From: Mermis nigrescens
Taxonomy: Eukaryota; Nematoda; Enoplea; Mermithida; Mermithidae
Assembly: GCA_036768485.1 (NCBI GenBank)
Contig: JAVLUZ010000273.1
Location: 3,701,391-3,765,390 of the forward strand
DNA: 64,000 nt
Direction of reading: 5' to 3'
Part shown: positions 1 through 9,919 of the stretch, piece after piece
Layout: each line of letters opens with the position of its first letter
Position numbering within the stretch: position 1 is the stretch's first letter
Notes under the pieces: generated by a model
Seen by the model: the letters and a program-made list of their open reading frames with translations, nothing else
Database searches by the model: none
What the model was told of the DNA's origin: nothing
Position numbers and translations under genes: made by a program

Positions 1-511
1 CCTCCCCAGAATTTTAGTGCAGCAGACCTACAGTGGCACGGATACTTAAGTCAGATTCTTGTTTTATTATCAAATTCGTAAATTTGTTGCATAACCACAA
101 AACTGGCTCACATGCCTGCAGTGCCATATTTTTTTACACTTTACACAAAGTACGCGGCAGGTTGACAATAAATATTACAGAACGCAATTCGGACGAAAAA
201 TCAATATTGGATGAGAGAAACAACGCGATGGGCTATTGATTTTTGAATTTAAGAACAAACGAACGACGTTGTCAAATAAAACGTATGTACACATTCAACT
301 TACAAAAACAGAAAACACGAAATATTGCAATTTCGTACAGTATACCCCAATTACGGCAATTCTTCACTAGTAGTATGCTTTTCAACCTTAGGCCGAGAAG
401 ACCTACAAATGTTGCTTGAACTTTCATGCACGTGAACTTAAAACACTGTTGTCTCGAAGCGAAAAATTAACAAATACGGTCTCGTAGCGAAAGTAACCTA
501 AAGTAAAACTA

Positions 512-1021
512 TAGTCTGTTTCATTTATTCGAGAGCTTTTTAGTCAATTTTTTAAGGGTTACAGTAAGCGAAACAAGACAATTACTAGATGTCTTTCATT
601 TTTTATTGCACTAATCCGCCCATGTAAATTTAATTTAGGCACTTAATCAGTGTAGGGACATACTACAGTAAGTGCGCTAAACAAAAAGCTACCGGCTGGA
701 ATCGAACCCGGTTTGCTTCGATTACAAGCAGAGGTTTTACCACCGAGCTATGCGTGAGTTCGCGACGTTTCTTACCATCTCAGTCTACTGTGTTTAAAGT
801 GTCAACTTAGGATAAGTTAATGCGCGAATTTTATCTGTAAGTCAATTGATCTGCTGGATGACGAGAATAAATTATGCCACAAAAATGTTATTAAAAAACC
901 CTTCTTTATTAAGTAGCTATAGTCAGATCTAGCGACCTACAACAGTAAGTAGGAAAGAAGGGGTTACCGTAACCTCCGAAAACATTTACTGAAAAAGCTT
1001 TCGGATAAATGAAACAGACTC
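512..1021. mobile_element. TA-flanked inverted-repeat element, mariner-like MITE, copy 1
   Basis: Inverted arms of about 55 bp occur at 512-566 and 964-1021; both read (T/G)AGTCTGTTTCATTTAT and continue as a Y/RCGA(A/G)AGCTTTTT block with a few mismatches. A TA dinucleotide flanks each end (510-511 and 1022-1023), as expected for Tc1/mariner-type insertion. There is no transposase frame inside, so this is a non-autonomous element. A second family member lies at 53835-54174. The interior carries a tRNA-like sequence. Confidence 0.65.
688..760 (-). pseudogene. tRNA-derived remnant (Ile-AAT-like anticodon loop)
   Basis: On the minus strand there is an A-box-like TAGCTCGGTGGTA, then a 5-bp anticodon stem with a 7-nt loop whose middle triplet would be AAT, then a B-box GGTTCGATTCC and an oligo-T run after the 3' end. 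The D stem, the acceptor stem and two of five T-stem pairs are broken, so it is unlikely to be a working tRNA. It lies inside the TIR element at 512-1021 and may be a captured tRNA or SINE head with a residual Pol III promoter. Confidence 0.5.
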
Positions 1022-1191
1022 TAATTACAACCTTGAGCTATCCGCAATAACGAAATGATTAAGTTTGTCAACATCAGATTCATTTGCGACGTTTCGGCTT
1101 TAAGACTATGCTTATGGTCTTGAAGCGAATTCGACGATTAATTCAATGGGATTACAAAGCGCGCGCGACGTAACTAGCAGGCACGTTAGCT

Positions 1192-1640
1192 TTGAGGGGA
1201 ATGGGGAGTCCGGAGCCCCAAAATTTAGAAAAAACTGAAAAAATAGAACTTTTTAAACGTTATTTGGTGCTAATTTTCGGCCTTTTTGGACCCCGGACTC
1301 CCCAAAATTGGCGTTGCTCCCCCCAAATAGGACGGCCAGCTACGTGCCTGGTAATAGGTCAAGTTTCTATTGCGCTAACAGCTTCGCCGGAAATTTTAGG
1401 GCATCGGCTACTAGGGCTTATCTGTATGTCATGTACGGTGGACCCAAAGTTGGCTGTCGCTTCCATCTCCCAGAGCCCAGAAAAACAGAAAATTTTTGCT
1501 CCTTTCCCGGATTTTAAGAAAAATCGAATTCTTTGTCCGTTTTCAGCTGTTTTTTGGCCGTTTTTTGCCATAAATTGGAAGTCAGCTACCCCCCCCTTAA
1601 AAAGTAGCCGGGGACCCCCTATTCTAAATTTCTAAATTTT
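1192..1640. repeat. Degenerate repeat with AGCTACGTGCCTGG end
   Basis: This stretch has alternating C-rich and G-rich tracts and the block GGACGGCCAGCTACGTGCC near 1332. The reverse complement of its 1270-1345 part recurs at 2529-2600, and a shorter cognate (GAGCTACGTGTCTGGCC) lies at 31745-31762. It reads as an old non-coding dispersed element; open frames across it have no coding character. Confidence 0.45.
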
Positions 1641-1659
1641 GATCCGTTACTTGTCTGTA

Positions 1660-2300
1660 TCTAAGTATAACACATGGGCAGCCACATTCTAGAGAAATCT
1701 GACAGGTTAAAAATGTCTTATACCTTGATTATCTAGAAATGAGCTTCCTAGACGATCTAAAACACGCTAAACGATAAGATGCGAGGGTGGGTATTTAGTA
1801 AAAATTTCTGATTTATTTTTTCAGCATAGCACATAATATGACAGTTAAAGAATTGACGCCTTCCAGAAAAACATAGTTGTGGGGAATCTGGACCCACAAA
1901 TCGATAATTTACGGAAGACTTCATCAGAATCGAATTTTGGGTACCTTTCTTATTCACTTGACCCTACCGGACCGGACCCTCAGAATATTTTTTGCTGCCT
2001 ATGATTGCTCCCATACTTTCTTTAAGTAGCATTAGTAAAAGAATCAAAATAAAACGAGCGGGCTTTTGATGTTATTCCAGAGTATTTCGAAGAAATGAAA
2101 ATATGTAGGCAACATTCGTAGTTACATACTTGTTTCACATTTCATGTTTAACAGGTTCTGATAATATTTTGATCGAATGGCCGAATTTCACTAAGGGTGA
2201 AGTATTCTGAGTCTGTCAACTTTATTATTAACTTTATTTATAAGTTTTATGACATGGTCTCACTGACTGCGCATCTGCTGAAAATTTTATTTTTAGCGTG
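1660..2300. repeat. Long dispersed repeat R2, copy 1
   Basis: This segment aligns almost end to end with 31785-32325 in the same orientation. Shared landmarks in order are GGCAGCCACATTCTAGAGAAA, the block GATGCGAGG(G/T)TGGGTATTTAG, GCCTTCCAGA, GGAAGACTTCATCAGAAT, AAAACGAGCGGG and TCTGTCAACTTTATTA. No coding frame is conserved between the two copies. The partner copy directly follows a MITE-1 element, so the unit may be part of a larger composite. Confidence 0.75.
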
Positions 2301-2369
2301 TGGTTTTTATTCACAGAAGGAATTATCAAAACATAGATGCCAATCTTTGCTCAAAGAAGAGGCGAACAG

Positions 2370-2520
2370 CATACATGGGCAGTACCAAAATTCTAAGGGG
2401 AGGGGGCGGCTGCAAGATTTTTCAAAAGTCAAAAAATGGCCTTAAAAATGGTGGTATGGCGACAAAACACCATTTTTCAACATTTCTCAATGAGCACGAT
2501 CCATTGGCATCAAAAAATTG
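2370..2520 (+). mobile_element. MITE-1 copy, 3'-truncated
   Basis: The sequence starts CATACATGGGCAG and contains the family core (GGCCTTAAAAATGGTGGTATGG, then CACCATTTTTC, then GATCCATTGGCATC). It then stops in the G-rich half and is fused to the AGCTACGTGCCTGG-type repeat. No target duplication can be recognised because the right end is missing. Confidence 0.7.
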
Positions 2521-3667
2521 CATACCCCCAGGCACGTAGCTGGCTGTCCTATTTTGGGGGACCAACACAAATGTTTGGGGGGATCCAAGCCCAAAATGAC
2601 TGAAAATAGCACGAAATGGCCTTCAAAAATCCTATCGTCCAGGTGTGGCGAACAGTCCTCAAAGTGGTACCTACCAGAGCCCTGCGCGGGCCAAAAATTT
2701 TTTGACCCGCCCCGCCCCGCCAAGAAAGAAATAAAGCCCGCCCCGCCCCGCAGCTCCTTAGACCCGCCCCGCCCCGCCAGTCATGTTACAAAAATTAGGC
2801 CCGCCCGCACCGCAAAATTTTTCATGTACTCTATGTATCCATTTCAGGTCGAAAAGGAGCCAGAATGCAAGAAGATAGAGAACCGGGCAATGAGTGATAC
2901 AAAATCTTCAATGTAAATGAAAGCAATGCAATTTTGTAAATTGAATAAGAGCTACATAATGTCTTACAGCCATAAACTTTATTGGAACAACAATGATGTT
3001 ACTGTGGTAGGTAGGTAGGTAAGCTGCAAAAGGCATAATCTTGCACTGCTGATTGCTCAAATTCTGAGGGTCTGATGGGGCGACATCGCCAAAACTAGCA
3101 CAACAAAATCAATTTCTGGGGGTCTGCTGGATCCCAGGGGACAACCCAGATACCAATGCTCGCCATTACTCAAATCCTATAGGTGATGAATACCTTATGT
3201 AAGGACGTAGTGTGTACCTATATGTAGGTACCTGCCTACCTAAATATATAAGCTTATGCATGGTAAAGCTGGATTATTTCAATTTGTATTATTTTAACAG
3301 CCCCCATGTGCTCTATTTCATTAAGTATTCATTATTCATTCAAAGGATGAGCAGCAGAGCATTACTTAGAACTATAGTCTATTTCGTGAAACCTTGTGCA
3401 TGGAAATCAATTTTCAGCCATCTAGTGAGCTGCTACAAAAGTGCTTTCCAACTTGCTTACTGTAATGAAATTTTGTACAAGAAAACTTCATGTGCTTATC
3501 CATTGCTAATGCAGACTATTGTACATAATTGCTGCTTCAGTTTAAACCTTTTTTGTAATCGATTAACATTGACTCAAGAATTTTGTTCCGTGCACAAGGT
3601 TTCGTGAAAACAGATTATAGTTAGGGATGAAATCCTTATTCCAAACTGCTTGCATTATAGGTAGGTA

Positions 3668-3875
3668 CAGAAGCAGATTTAGGGATGGGGACGGGGGGGC
3701 GGCCGCCCCCCCCCCACTGGCCCGAAATAGTGCGCAAAATCAAGCATTTTTGAGCAATTTTTAGCGATTTTCGGGTTGAAACGGCTAATTTTTCCGCCCA
3801 AGTCAGGGTTCCGCACCCCCCCCCTTAGGATACCGCCTCCCCCCCCCCCTTAGGAAAATCCTGGATCCGCCACTG
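3668..3875. mobile_element. Small hAT-like MITE nested in the 2.3 kb element
   Basis: The right end reads CCTGGATCCGCCACTG and the left end CAGAAGCAGATTTAGGG, an imperfect inverted repeat of about 18 bp. Both sides carry GGTAGGTA (3660-3667 and 3876-3883). Because GGTAGGTA is common in this genome the duplication is suggestive rather than decisive. Long C and G runs fill the interior. A related CTGTGGCGGATCCAGG end occurs at 32759-32774. Confidence 0.55.
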
Positions 3876-4327
3876 GGTAGGTACATAGGTTTCTATGAGT
3901 TATAGTCTTTTTTTACCCTAGTAGTGCATGAATATATCACCATTTTTGTTTTTCCCGGCGATTTGGGTCACACACGTGAACCATACCAAAGATTTCTCTC
4001 TTTCAGATTCTGGTTCACATGTGTGCGCAAATGGTCATGTATGCTAGAGCAAGTTATCAACAAAAGCAACAAAGCAACAGTGCAGCGCGGCTGGCTGGCG
4101 AGACCATCAATGAAAAAATATTAAAAATAAATAGAAATTTTTAAATTTTACCTTTCTAGATCGCATTTTTGCATTGCAAGAACTTACATCAATGTGAGTT
4201 GTGAACCAAGCTCAAAATATTTTTCCACATCTCGAAATTTCGGTTCAAAAAACCTCCAAATGTGGAAAAACAAAAACGATGATTGCCTGTCACTGTCAAG
4301 CAGGCCGGGACCGGGAGCTATCTATAG

Positions 4328-4563
4328 TAGAGATGAAAATCGGGTTGGCTCTTTTGATCCAAACCCGACTCGCGTGAACCGAAAGGATTAGTCCGCCCGA
4401 CCCAATCCCGCAAGAGCTACGTGCTCTGCCCGACCCCTTAACCCGCATATCTCAGGTGTAGCTAACAGTCTCAGGTGGATGCAACCTGCAACTCGATGCT
4501 TTGCCCGACCCGACCCAACCTGCGGGTCGGGTCGGGCTGTCGGGCCCCGACTTTTCATCTCTA
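4328..4563. mobile_element. 236-bp hAT MITE nested in the 2.3 kb element
   Basis: Perfect 12-bp inverted ends TAGAGATGAAAA / TTTTCATCTCTA are flanked by an exact 8-bp duplication ATCTATAG (4320-4327 and 4564-4571), again fitting nTnnnnAn. The interior is rich in CCCGACCC and GGGTCGGG, which can pair. It is non-coding and younger than the element it sits in. Confidence 0.85.
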
Positions 4564-4994
4564 ATCTATAGCGCCGCATTGCAAAAAAAGCAAGTCTAAG
4601 AATCATGTAAAATGGAGCCTAGCTCACATGCCTCAAAATCTCACTCTCTTGCTGTCTCTGGCCTGGCCCTACCCAACTGAAAGACTTGTTTCTGCATTTC
4701 AACCCATTGACAAATGGCGAATGGCTATGGCATGGCATGCGAGTGAAGTAGAATGAGTAATGAGCTACAGTAAATCGAAGTTATCTTAATAATTGCAACG
4801 CGCACTATCCTTTTGCACAACAAAAATTAAAAAAAGAAAAGCCCGCCCCGCCCCGCCCGCCAAAATTTTTAGAAAATAAAGCCCGCCCTGCCCCGCCAGC
4901 CGTGTGACCCGCCCTCGAAAAGCCCGCGCGGGCAGTGCAGGCCTCTGGGCGGGGCGGGCCGACCTCCACCCAGCGCCAGGGCTCTGGTACCTAC

Positions 4995-5575
4995 CTAATG
5001 TTTATGTACATACAACGCATTCCTCGACATATTCAAAAATTGGCATAAAAAAAGAACGGTAAAGCAAGCATATAATTAAAAATGTGTTCTAGAATCAGCA
5101 AGATATTCCTCTATCTAATTAGTCTATTTTTGCTGTTGTAACGACCCGTTTATATGTCTAAAAATGCGACTAAAGTTTAACAACAAAATTTTTCAAATAA
5201 GCCCTAATATTATGTGTTGAAATGGCGACTACTACAAAATAACTCCAATCAGTAAGTAGAATGTCAATTTTTCTATAAACAATTGATAATTTCATGAAAA
5301 ATGAACAAGTATTTATGAACTTATTAAAAATATTCTGAAACAGTCATTTTTCTCAAAAATTCAAAACCCGGAACTTTGATGCTTGCTATAAAGGCCCAGG
5401 AGCATTTTTGTAAAATTCTACTTCACAAATTTTCATCTGGTACCAAGACCTACCGATGGACAAAATTTCATTCGCTTTTACGACAGGTCATTGGGACCGA
5501 GTGTACGAATCTTAACGGCAGTTGCTCGTATATACTGTCGAGCAATTTGAGCCAAAAATAGTGTATATTTGAACG
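4995..5575. repeat. Dispersed repeat R1, copy 1 (right part)
   Basis: This aligns with 33187-33705 over about 500 bp in the same orientation. Shared blocks include ACAACGCATTCCTCGACATA, CTATCTAATTAGTCTATT, CAGTCATTTTTC, GATGCTTGCTATAA and GACCTACCGATGGACAAA. Its left edge, GGCGAACAGTCCTCAAAGT at 2647-2665, was separated from it by the hAT insertion at 2675-4986. No conserved protein frame. Confidence 0.8.
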
Positions 5576-5643
5576 ATTTTGACGTAAACCTAGCCAAAAA
5601 ACTCAATTAATTCAGTAAAAATTTCGGATTTTGCCCTCCCGAC

Positions 5644-5909
5644 CATACGTGGGCAGCAAAAAAATTCTGGGGGGGGGGGGGGGTGCAAGATTTTTTAGAA
5701 GGTCAAAAAATGGCCTTAAAAATGGTGGTATGGCGATAAAAACACCATTTTTCGACGTTTCTCATCAAGCACTATCCATTGGCATCGAAAAATTGCGAAA
5801 AAAACGAAAAAAATTTCAAAAATTGATTTCTGGGGAGGGGTATTTTGATTTCTGGGGGGGGGGTATTTTGGTTTCTGGGGGGGTGCATACCCCCCCACGC
5901 CCAGGTGTT
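5644..5909 (+). mobile_element. MITE-1 copy with 8-bp TSD
   Basis: This 266-bp copy starts CATACGTGGGCAGC and ends CACGCCCAGGTGTT, with an exact 8-bp duplication CTCCCGAC on both sides (5636-5643 and 5910-5917). The interior is a conserved AT-rich core followed by two G-run modules (…GTATTTTGATTTCTGGG and …GTATTTTGGTTTCTGGG). Non-coding; small open frames through it recur in every copy only because the DNA is repeated. Confidence 0.9.
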
Positions 5910-6000
5910 CTCCCGACCCCAAAATCTTGATTTTACACCTCTTTGGCCAACCTGATCTCATGCATATATTGCAAACACGGACAAAAGCGTTGCAAACGTA

Positions 6001-6281
6001 CAGTACCGAACACAACTAACGACCACAACCTGCAACTCTTCCACCGGTTGTTCGGTTGCCAACCGGGTGGCACCTGGTTGCTTTTTTCCATGTAACACAA
6101 CCTTCCACACCCGGTTGGCGGAAGATCAAAAGAAGAATTTCATTGAGCGATGTGCTGACCCAACCAGTTGCCTGGCAACCGGGTGTGAACAGATATATAG
6201 CCGGTTGCGCCAAGACCCAAAAATGGTTGGCAACCGGATGCGTTCCAACCGAATGTGTATCGTTAGTTGTGTTCTTGACTG
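6001..6281. mobile_element. TA-flanked palindromic element with reiterated AACCGG core
   Basis: The ends are CAGTaccgAACACAACTAACGA and its inverted partner at 6260-6281 (4 mismatches in 22), each next to a TA dinucleotide (5999-6000 and 6282-6283). The interior repeats CCGGTTG / CAACCGG about ten times in both orientations, giving many alternative hairpins. Related ends occur at 37088-37282 and 40606-42120. This is probably a mariner-like non-autonomous element. Confidence 0.7.
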
Positions 6282-6589
6282 TACAAAAACCAGAAAAGCG
6301 TAAACAACACAAGGCATACATGTAAACGAGAGAAAATATAGAAGTAAATATAGTTAAAAAGGATAAATAAGATCAAACGAATGCTCATAAAAGATAGGTG
6401 TACATTACGTTATGAATAAATTAAGAAAAAATTGACTGTAATAATTAGAAAGGTATAAAATTCAATTAAATGATTAAATTGGATCAATAAAATTAAATTA
6501 GTTTTACTTAAACGTGTTATTTGTCAACTTACTAAGCCCCAACTATTTACTTGTTTACACTTTCTTGTAATAGCTGTATAAACACGTAC

Positions 6590-6724
6590 TTCAGTGTCCC
6601 AAATATAGATGCACTTGTCGAAGGTATCACTGGCTAAGATTTTTACATCGGGGCTGAAAGCCACGCTGTAAACCGGGTCTTGGTGCTTGGACAGTGTGCG
6701 CAGGTAAACACCCCGCTCCACATC
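6590..6724 (-). CDS. Single WD40 exon resembling TBL1/ebi (TBL1XR1-type)
   Basis: This is a 135-bp, phase-0 exon of 45 codons. On the minus strand it is preceded by the acceptor CTTTAG and followed by the donor GTACGT. The peptide contains [17 protein letters not shown] and [11 protein letters not shown], a close match to one WD repeat of the F-box-like/WD-repeat proteins TBL1X, TBL1XR1 and Drosophila ebi, which are NCoR/SMRT co-repressor subunits acting in the nucleus. The usual Gly after SPD and the Gly-Ser before FDKC are replaced. No other exon of such a gene was found in the window, so this is either one exon of a gene with very long introns or a stray duplicated exon. Confidence 0.6.
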
Positions 6725-6779
6725 CTAAAGGCGAACTGTAGTGTTGAACGACGCGCTACACAATAAATTTTTTTCTAAT

Positions 6780-8600
6780 ACGAGTGTAAACAAAAAGTGC
6801 TCAGGGCAATACGCATTTTAGCAAAAACTTTGCGTCCCAAAATACTACATATATCAAAAAAGGCATTGATTTAAAGCAAAAATAAGCCCAAAATATAAAG
6901 CTATAAGAACAAGGCGTAAACCAGAATGATTGTATTGTAATGTCAAACATGAGAAAAGTAAACGAGACAATTAGAAAGGTAAAGATGAGAAACAAGGGTT
7001 GATGATATATTAGAAAGACGGCTGAAGAAACGACGATTAAACTGAGTGTGAACCTGGCCAAATAGACGTCCTGATTTGAAAAACGCGTATTGGGGCCCGT
7101 CGGACTCCATCCTATCGCGTAAATCTCTTTTTTCTGGTCTCTGAGATAGTGAACCCACGTGTCCTGTTTTATGGTCCATATTTGAAATTCCTAAAAACAA
7201 GGTGAGTGCTTTGAACATTCTTTCACGATACACACAAATAGATTACACTAACGCACACGCAAATACCTTATTGAAATAACTCTAGCACGCCACACAATAT
7301 CGCAGCATAAACTAAAATCAAACGCTAAAATGGATTGCATTCTTTCGTTTACATTACCAATATTACGGGGTATCGTATTACTCAAGATTACAACGCTTAC
7401 AGTAAGAAAAAAGGGCATTCAAGAAGGAGGAAAGAGGCTCCTTACACTATTTACGAAAAAAGATGCAAGCCGAATGATATAATCCGAGGCTTATATTTTG
7501 GAACCATTCTGCTTGCCCCAAATATAAGTTTAAGTACAGATATCATATCTGTACTAAAGTGCAATAGAATCAGGGCCGAATTGAGGGGGACAAAAAACGA
7601 AAAATAAACTGCTTAATACATCCTTTATTTCGGCAAGTATTTTGGGGTAATGGGAGCGAGGTCGCCTCCCCTTGATTAAATCCAAACATGTCTGCATATG
7701 AACAGGGCTATATTCACGGTGGGCGGGGGAGGAGCGGCCCCGGAAATGTAAAATAATTTTTTGAAACGTGTAATGAAAAAGTTGTTGGCCGGTTCAGGTT
7801 TAATGTGAGTAATGAATAGAAGCCAAACAAGTGCAAGGTGACGTTTCGGGCGCCCGTAATACAATAAGTAAGGAGTACACAATGAGTGCAAAACAGATTA
7901 TGCACTGAATATAAATATGCAGCGAACTTATATATCGCTAAATTGATATTAAAGGAATCTCTGGGAACTTAGCGATTCTGGGATACATGCGTGGGATATC
8001 TGAACGGTTCCTGGGATAGTCATGAACAGTGGTAATTCAAACTAAACAAATGAAGGACGAGGATCTCAAAAATGACCTAAAAAACTTGGACACTAACATG
8101 ACAAATCAATTCTCATACGATTCTAAGGATGTTTTAATAAAATTCCAAGAATATAAGTTTTTAGAAGTGCAAGCTGGGGGTCTAAAAGTAAGTGAAGGAA
8201 TTTAAAATATGTTATTATTAAATACGAATTGAGCAAATTTAGCTTCATTACATTCTCCACGCATTAAAACAAAGCCGCCAGGGTATTTAATGTAGACATT
8301 TGGGATTTATCCTAGAGAAGACGTTTAGGAATCATTTCAGGGATTAACTACTATGAATCGTACATTGATCCGGAAATTAAACCTGATTTGAGGTGTAAAC
8401 TTTTCGTTTTCATGCATTCAAAGAAAAAAATAAAAAATCAAATCCATTAACTTAGAATTGGGATATTTTAAATAATTTTAAATAAATTTTAAGCAAATCA
8501 CTTTAGCCATAATTTACGTTCAAGCATAAATGTATATGTAACAACAAATATAAATACAATGTACTTAGTACGGGCGCCCTTGAAAAAAACCTAACACAAG
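6780..8600. other. No gene recognised
   Basis: This AT-rich stretch has short open frames only. A 96-codon minus frame (6943-7233) with a basic N-terminal half and a 90-codon plus frame (7335-7607) with a Lys/Arg-rich patch were examined. Neither shows a family motif, and neither has clear splice context. They could be exons of unknown genes or chance frames. Confidence 0.3.
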
Positions 8601-9915
8601 AGCTAAGGCCCAAAAAAATCAGAATCATTGGCCGATAGATTTGAAGATGCCCTTTGATTCCATGTGCAACATCAACACCTTGCGCGTCCTTCTCTCCCGG
8701 CTTACTGATTTTGTAGGGGTGACCGGGAACGCGTCCTACATCTCACCACGCCAGCCTTGGAAAAACTCTTACAGCATCCTACCATCCAAAACGACTGATG
8801 GTAATTTCAAAAACGCTAATTTCGAAGAGCGCGCTATGCTGAACGATTGCACCAACTCCTTGATCAGGATCGCAAATTGATGCTCATCTGCTGAACAAAG
8901 TGGGTTGTTTACCAGCTCGATTGGTAGCGCTGCACAATTGCTGCCTGCGGCGGTGGTGGGCTCCACTTAGACCTGTGATTATATCGGGTTGACGCCAAAT
9001 ACGCGGATTTTTCAAGGAAAAAAACGGATGCCATCAATTTTGCTGGCAACAGCGCTTAACTATCATAATGCAACTCAAGATATGTGGATACGTCGAGCAC
9101 CAGAAAGAGCATAGTAGATGGACGAAATGGTGTGATCTTTCCACCAATTAGGCGAACAACGGTGTCTTCACATTGGAACAATTGTGTGGCCACCTTCAAA
9201 AGAATTGGGGCCGACCTGCTATAGATGCGGGCAAGATGTTGTGCCATCAATGAAGCACTTAATGGAAAAAATATCGATGTTGACTGTGCGCCCTTTGAAA
9301 ATTCTGATCAATATTTGCTAAGCCGCTGGAGAAATCATAGCCGATATATTCTATGTTGGGGTCAAATAACAACAATCACAATTGATGTAGGATACTACCT
9401 AGCTGATCAATATTGAAGCTGCACCCATAGCCATTGGGACAAACAATGGCCACCATATAGCAGAAAGGGTTTCTCGTTATCAGGGTAGACTCATTTTTTC
9501 CAGCCGAGGTGTCAGCATCACGAGCGTAAAAATCCTTAATTGTGAACACCAAGTACGTCAGCTACATATGGGTCTTTCAGAAGCAAATCCATGGGGATTT
9601 TTTCAGGCACTAGGAATAATCGCGCATTGAGGGGGCATCAATGCAAATGATGCATCCATTGATCTACAAGAACAAAGGCATCGCCTCCTTTCTGGGTTTG
9701 GCTCGTCTCCAGTTGTGACTAATTTTGATGGGGTTTTCTCTTGATGTGAGTCATCATTCGGCGTAGGGGTTTGACTTGGTGTTGTCTAAAAATCGCAGGG
9801 GTAAATAATTCTAAAGTAAATCTTAAATTGTAAGGGTGTGTCTGTTTAATTGGGATATTGGGTACTAGATCTTATTTTTGACCTTTTAAATCATCTAAAG
9901 TTGCAACTGGATCAA
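8600..9915 (-). pseudogene. Decayed region downstream of element B integrase
   Basis: Several short minus-strand frames (for example 8769-8966 and 9056-9250) follow the integrase of element B with frameshifts between them. They look once-coding by composition, but I cannot name a protein. By position they could be a 3' reading frame or LTR-proximal sequence of element B. No LTR or polypurine tract could be defined. Confidence 0.25.
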
Positions 9916-9919
9916 TTTT

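Larger units (their letters stand above)
2675..4986. mobile_element. hAT-type DNA transposon, decayed, 2.3 kb
   Basis: Perfect 10-bp terminal inverted repeats (CAGAGCCCTG and CAGGGCTCTG) are flanked by an exact 8-bp target duplication GTACCTAC (2667-2674 and 4987-4994). That duplication fits the hAT consensus nTnnnnAn, and the ends fit the hAT CAGNG rule. GC-rich CCCGCCCCGCC arrays lie just inside both ends (2700-2800 and 4831-4970) and could be subterminal transposase-binding repeats. The element splits a repeat whose uninterrupted form is at 33171-33705. No intact transposase is present; a weak frame near 4636-4750 with a P-x-TER-x-x-SAF pattern may be a C-terminal remnant. Confidence 0.8.

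Noticed and set aside
688..760. Functional tRNA-Ile gene
   Set aside because: Acceptor and D stems do not pair and two T-stem pairs are lost, although the internal promoter boxes remain.
1192..2916. Open frames of 130-147 codons at 1192-1635 and 2518-2916
   Set aside because: Pro/Arg/Gly-rich translations of C- and G-rich repeat DNA with no motif; the second overlaps the GC array of the hAT element.
4620..4760. hAT transposase dimerisation domain in the 2.3 kb element
   Set aside because: The P-x-TER-x-x-SAF pattern is suggestive, but the flanking residues do not match well and the frame is short, so it is mentioned only as a weak remnant.
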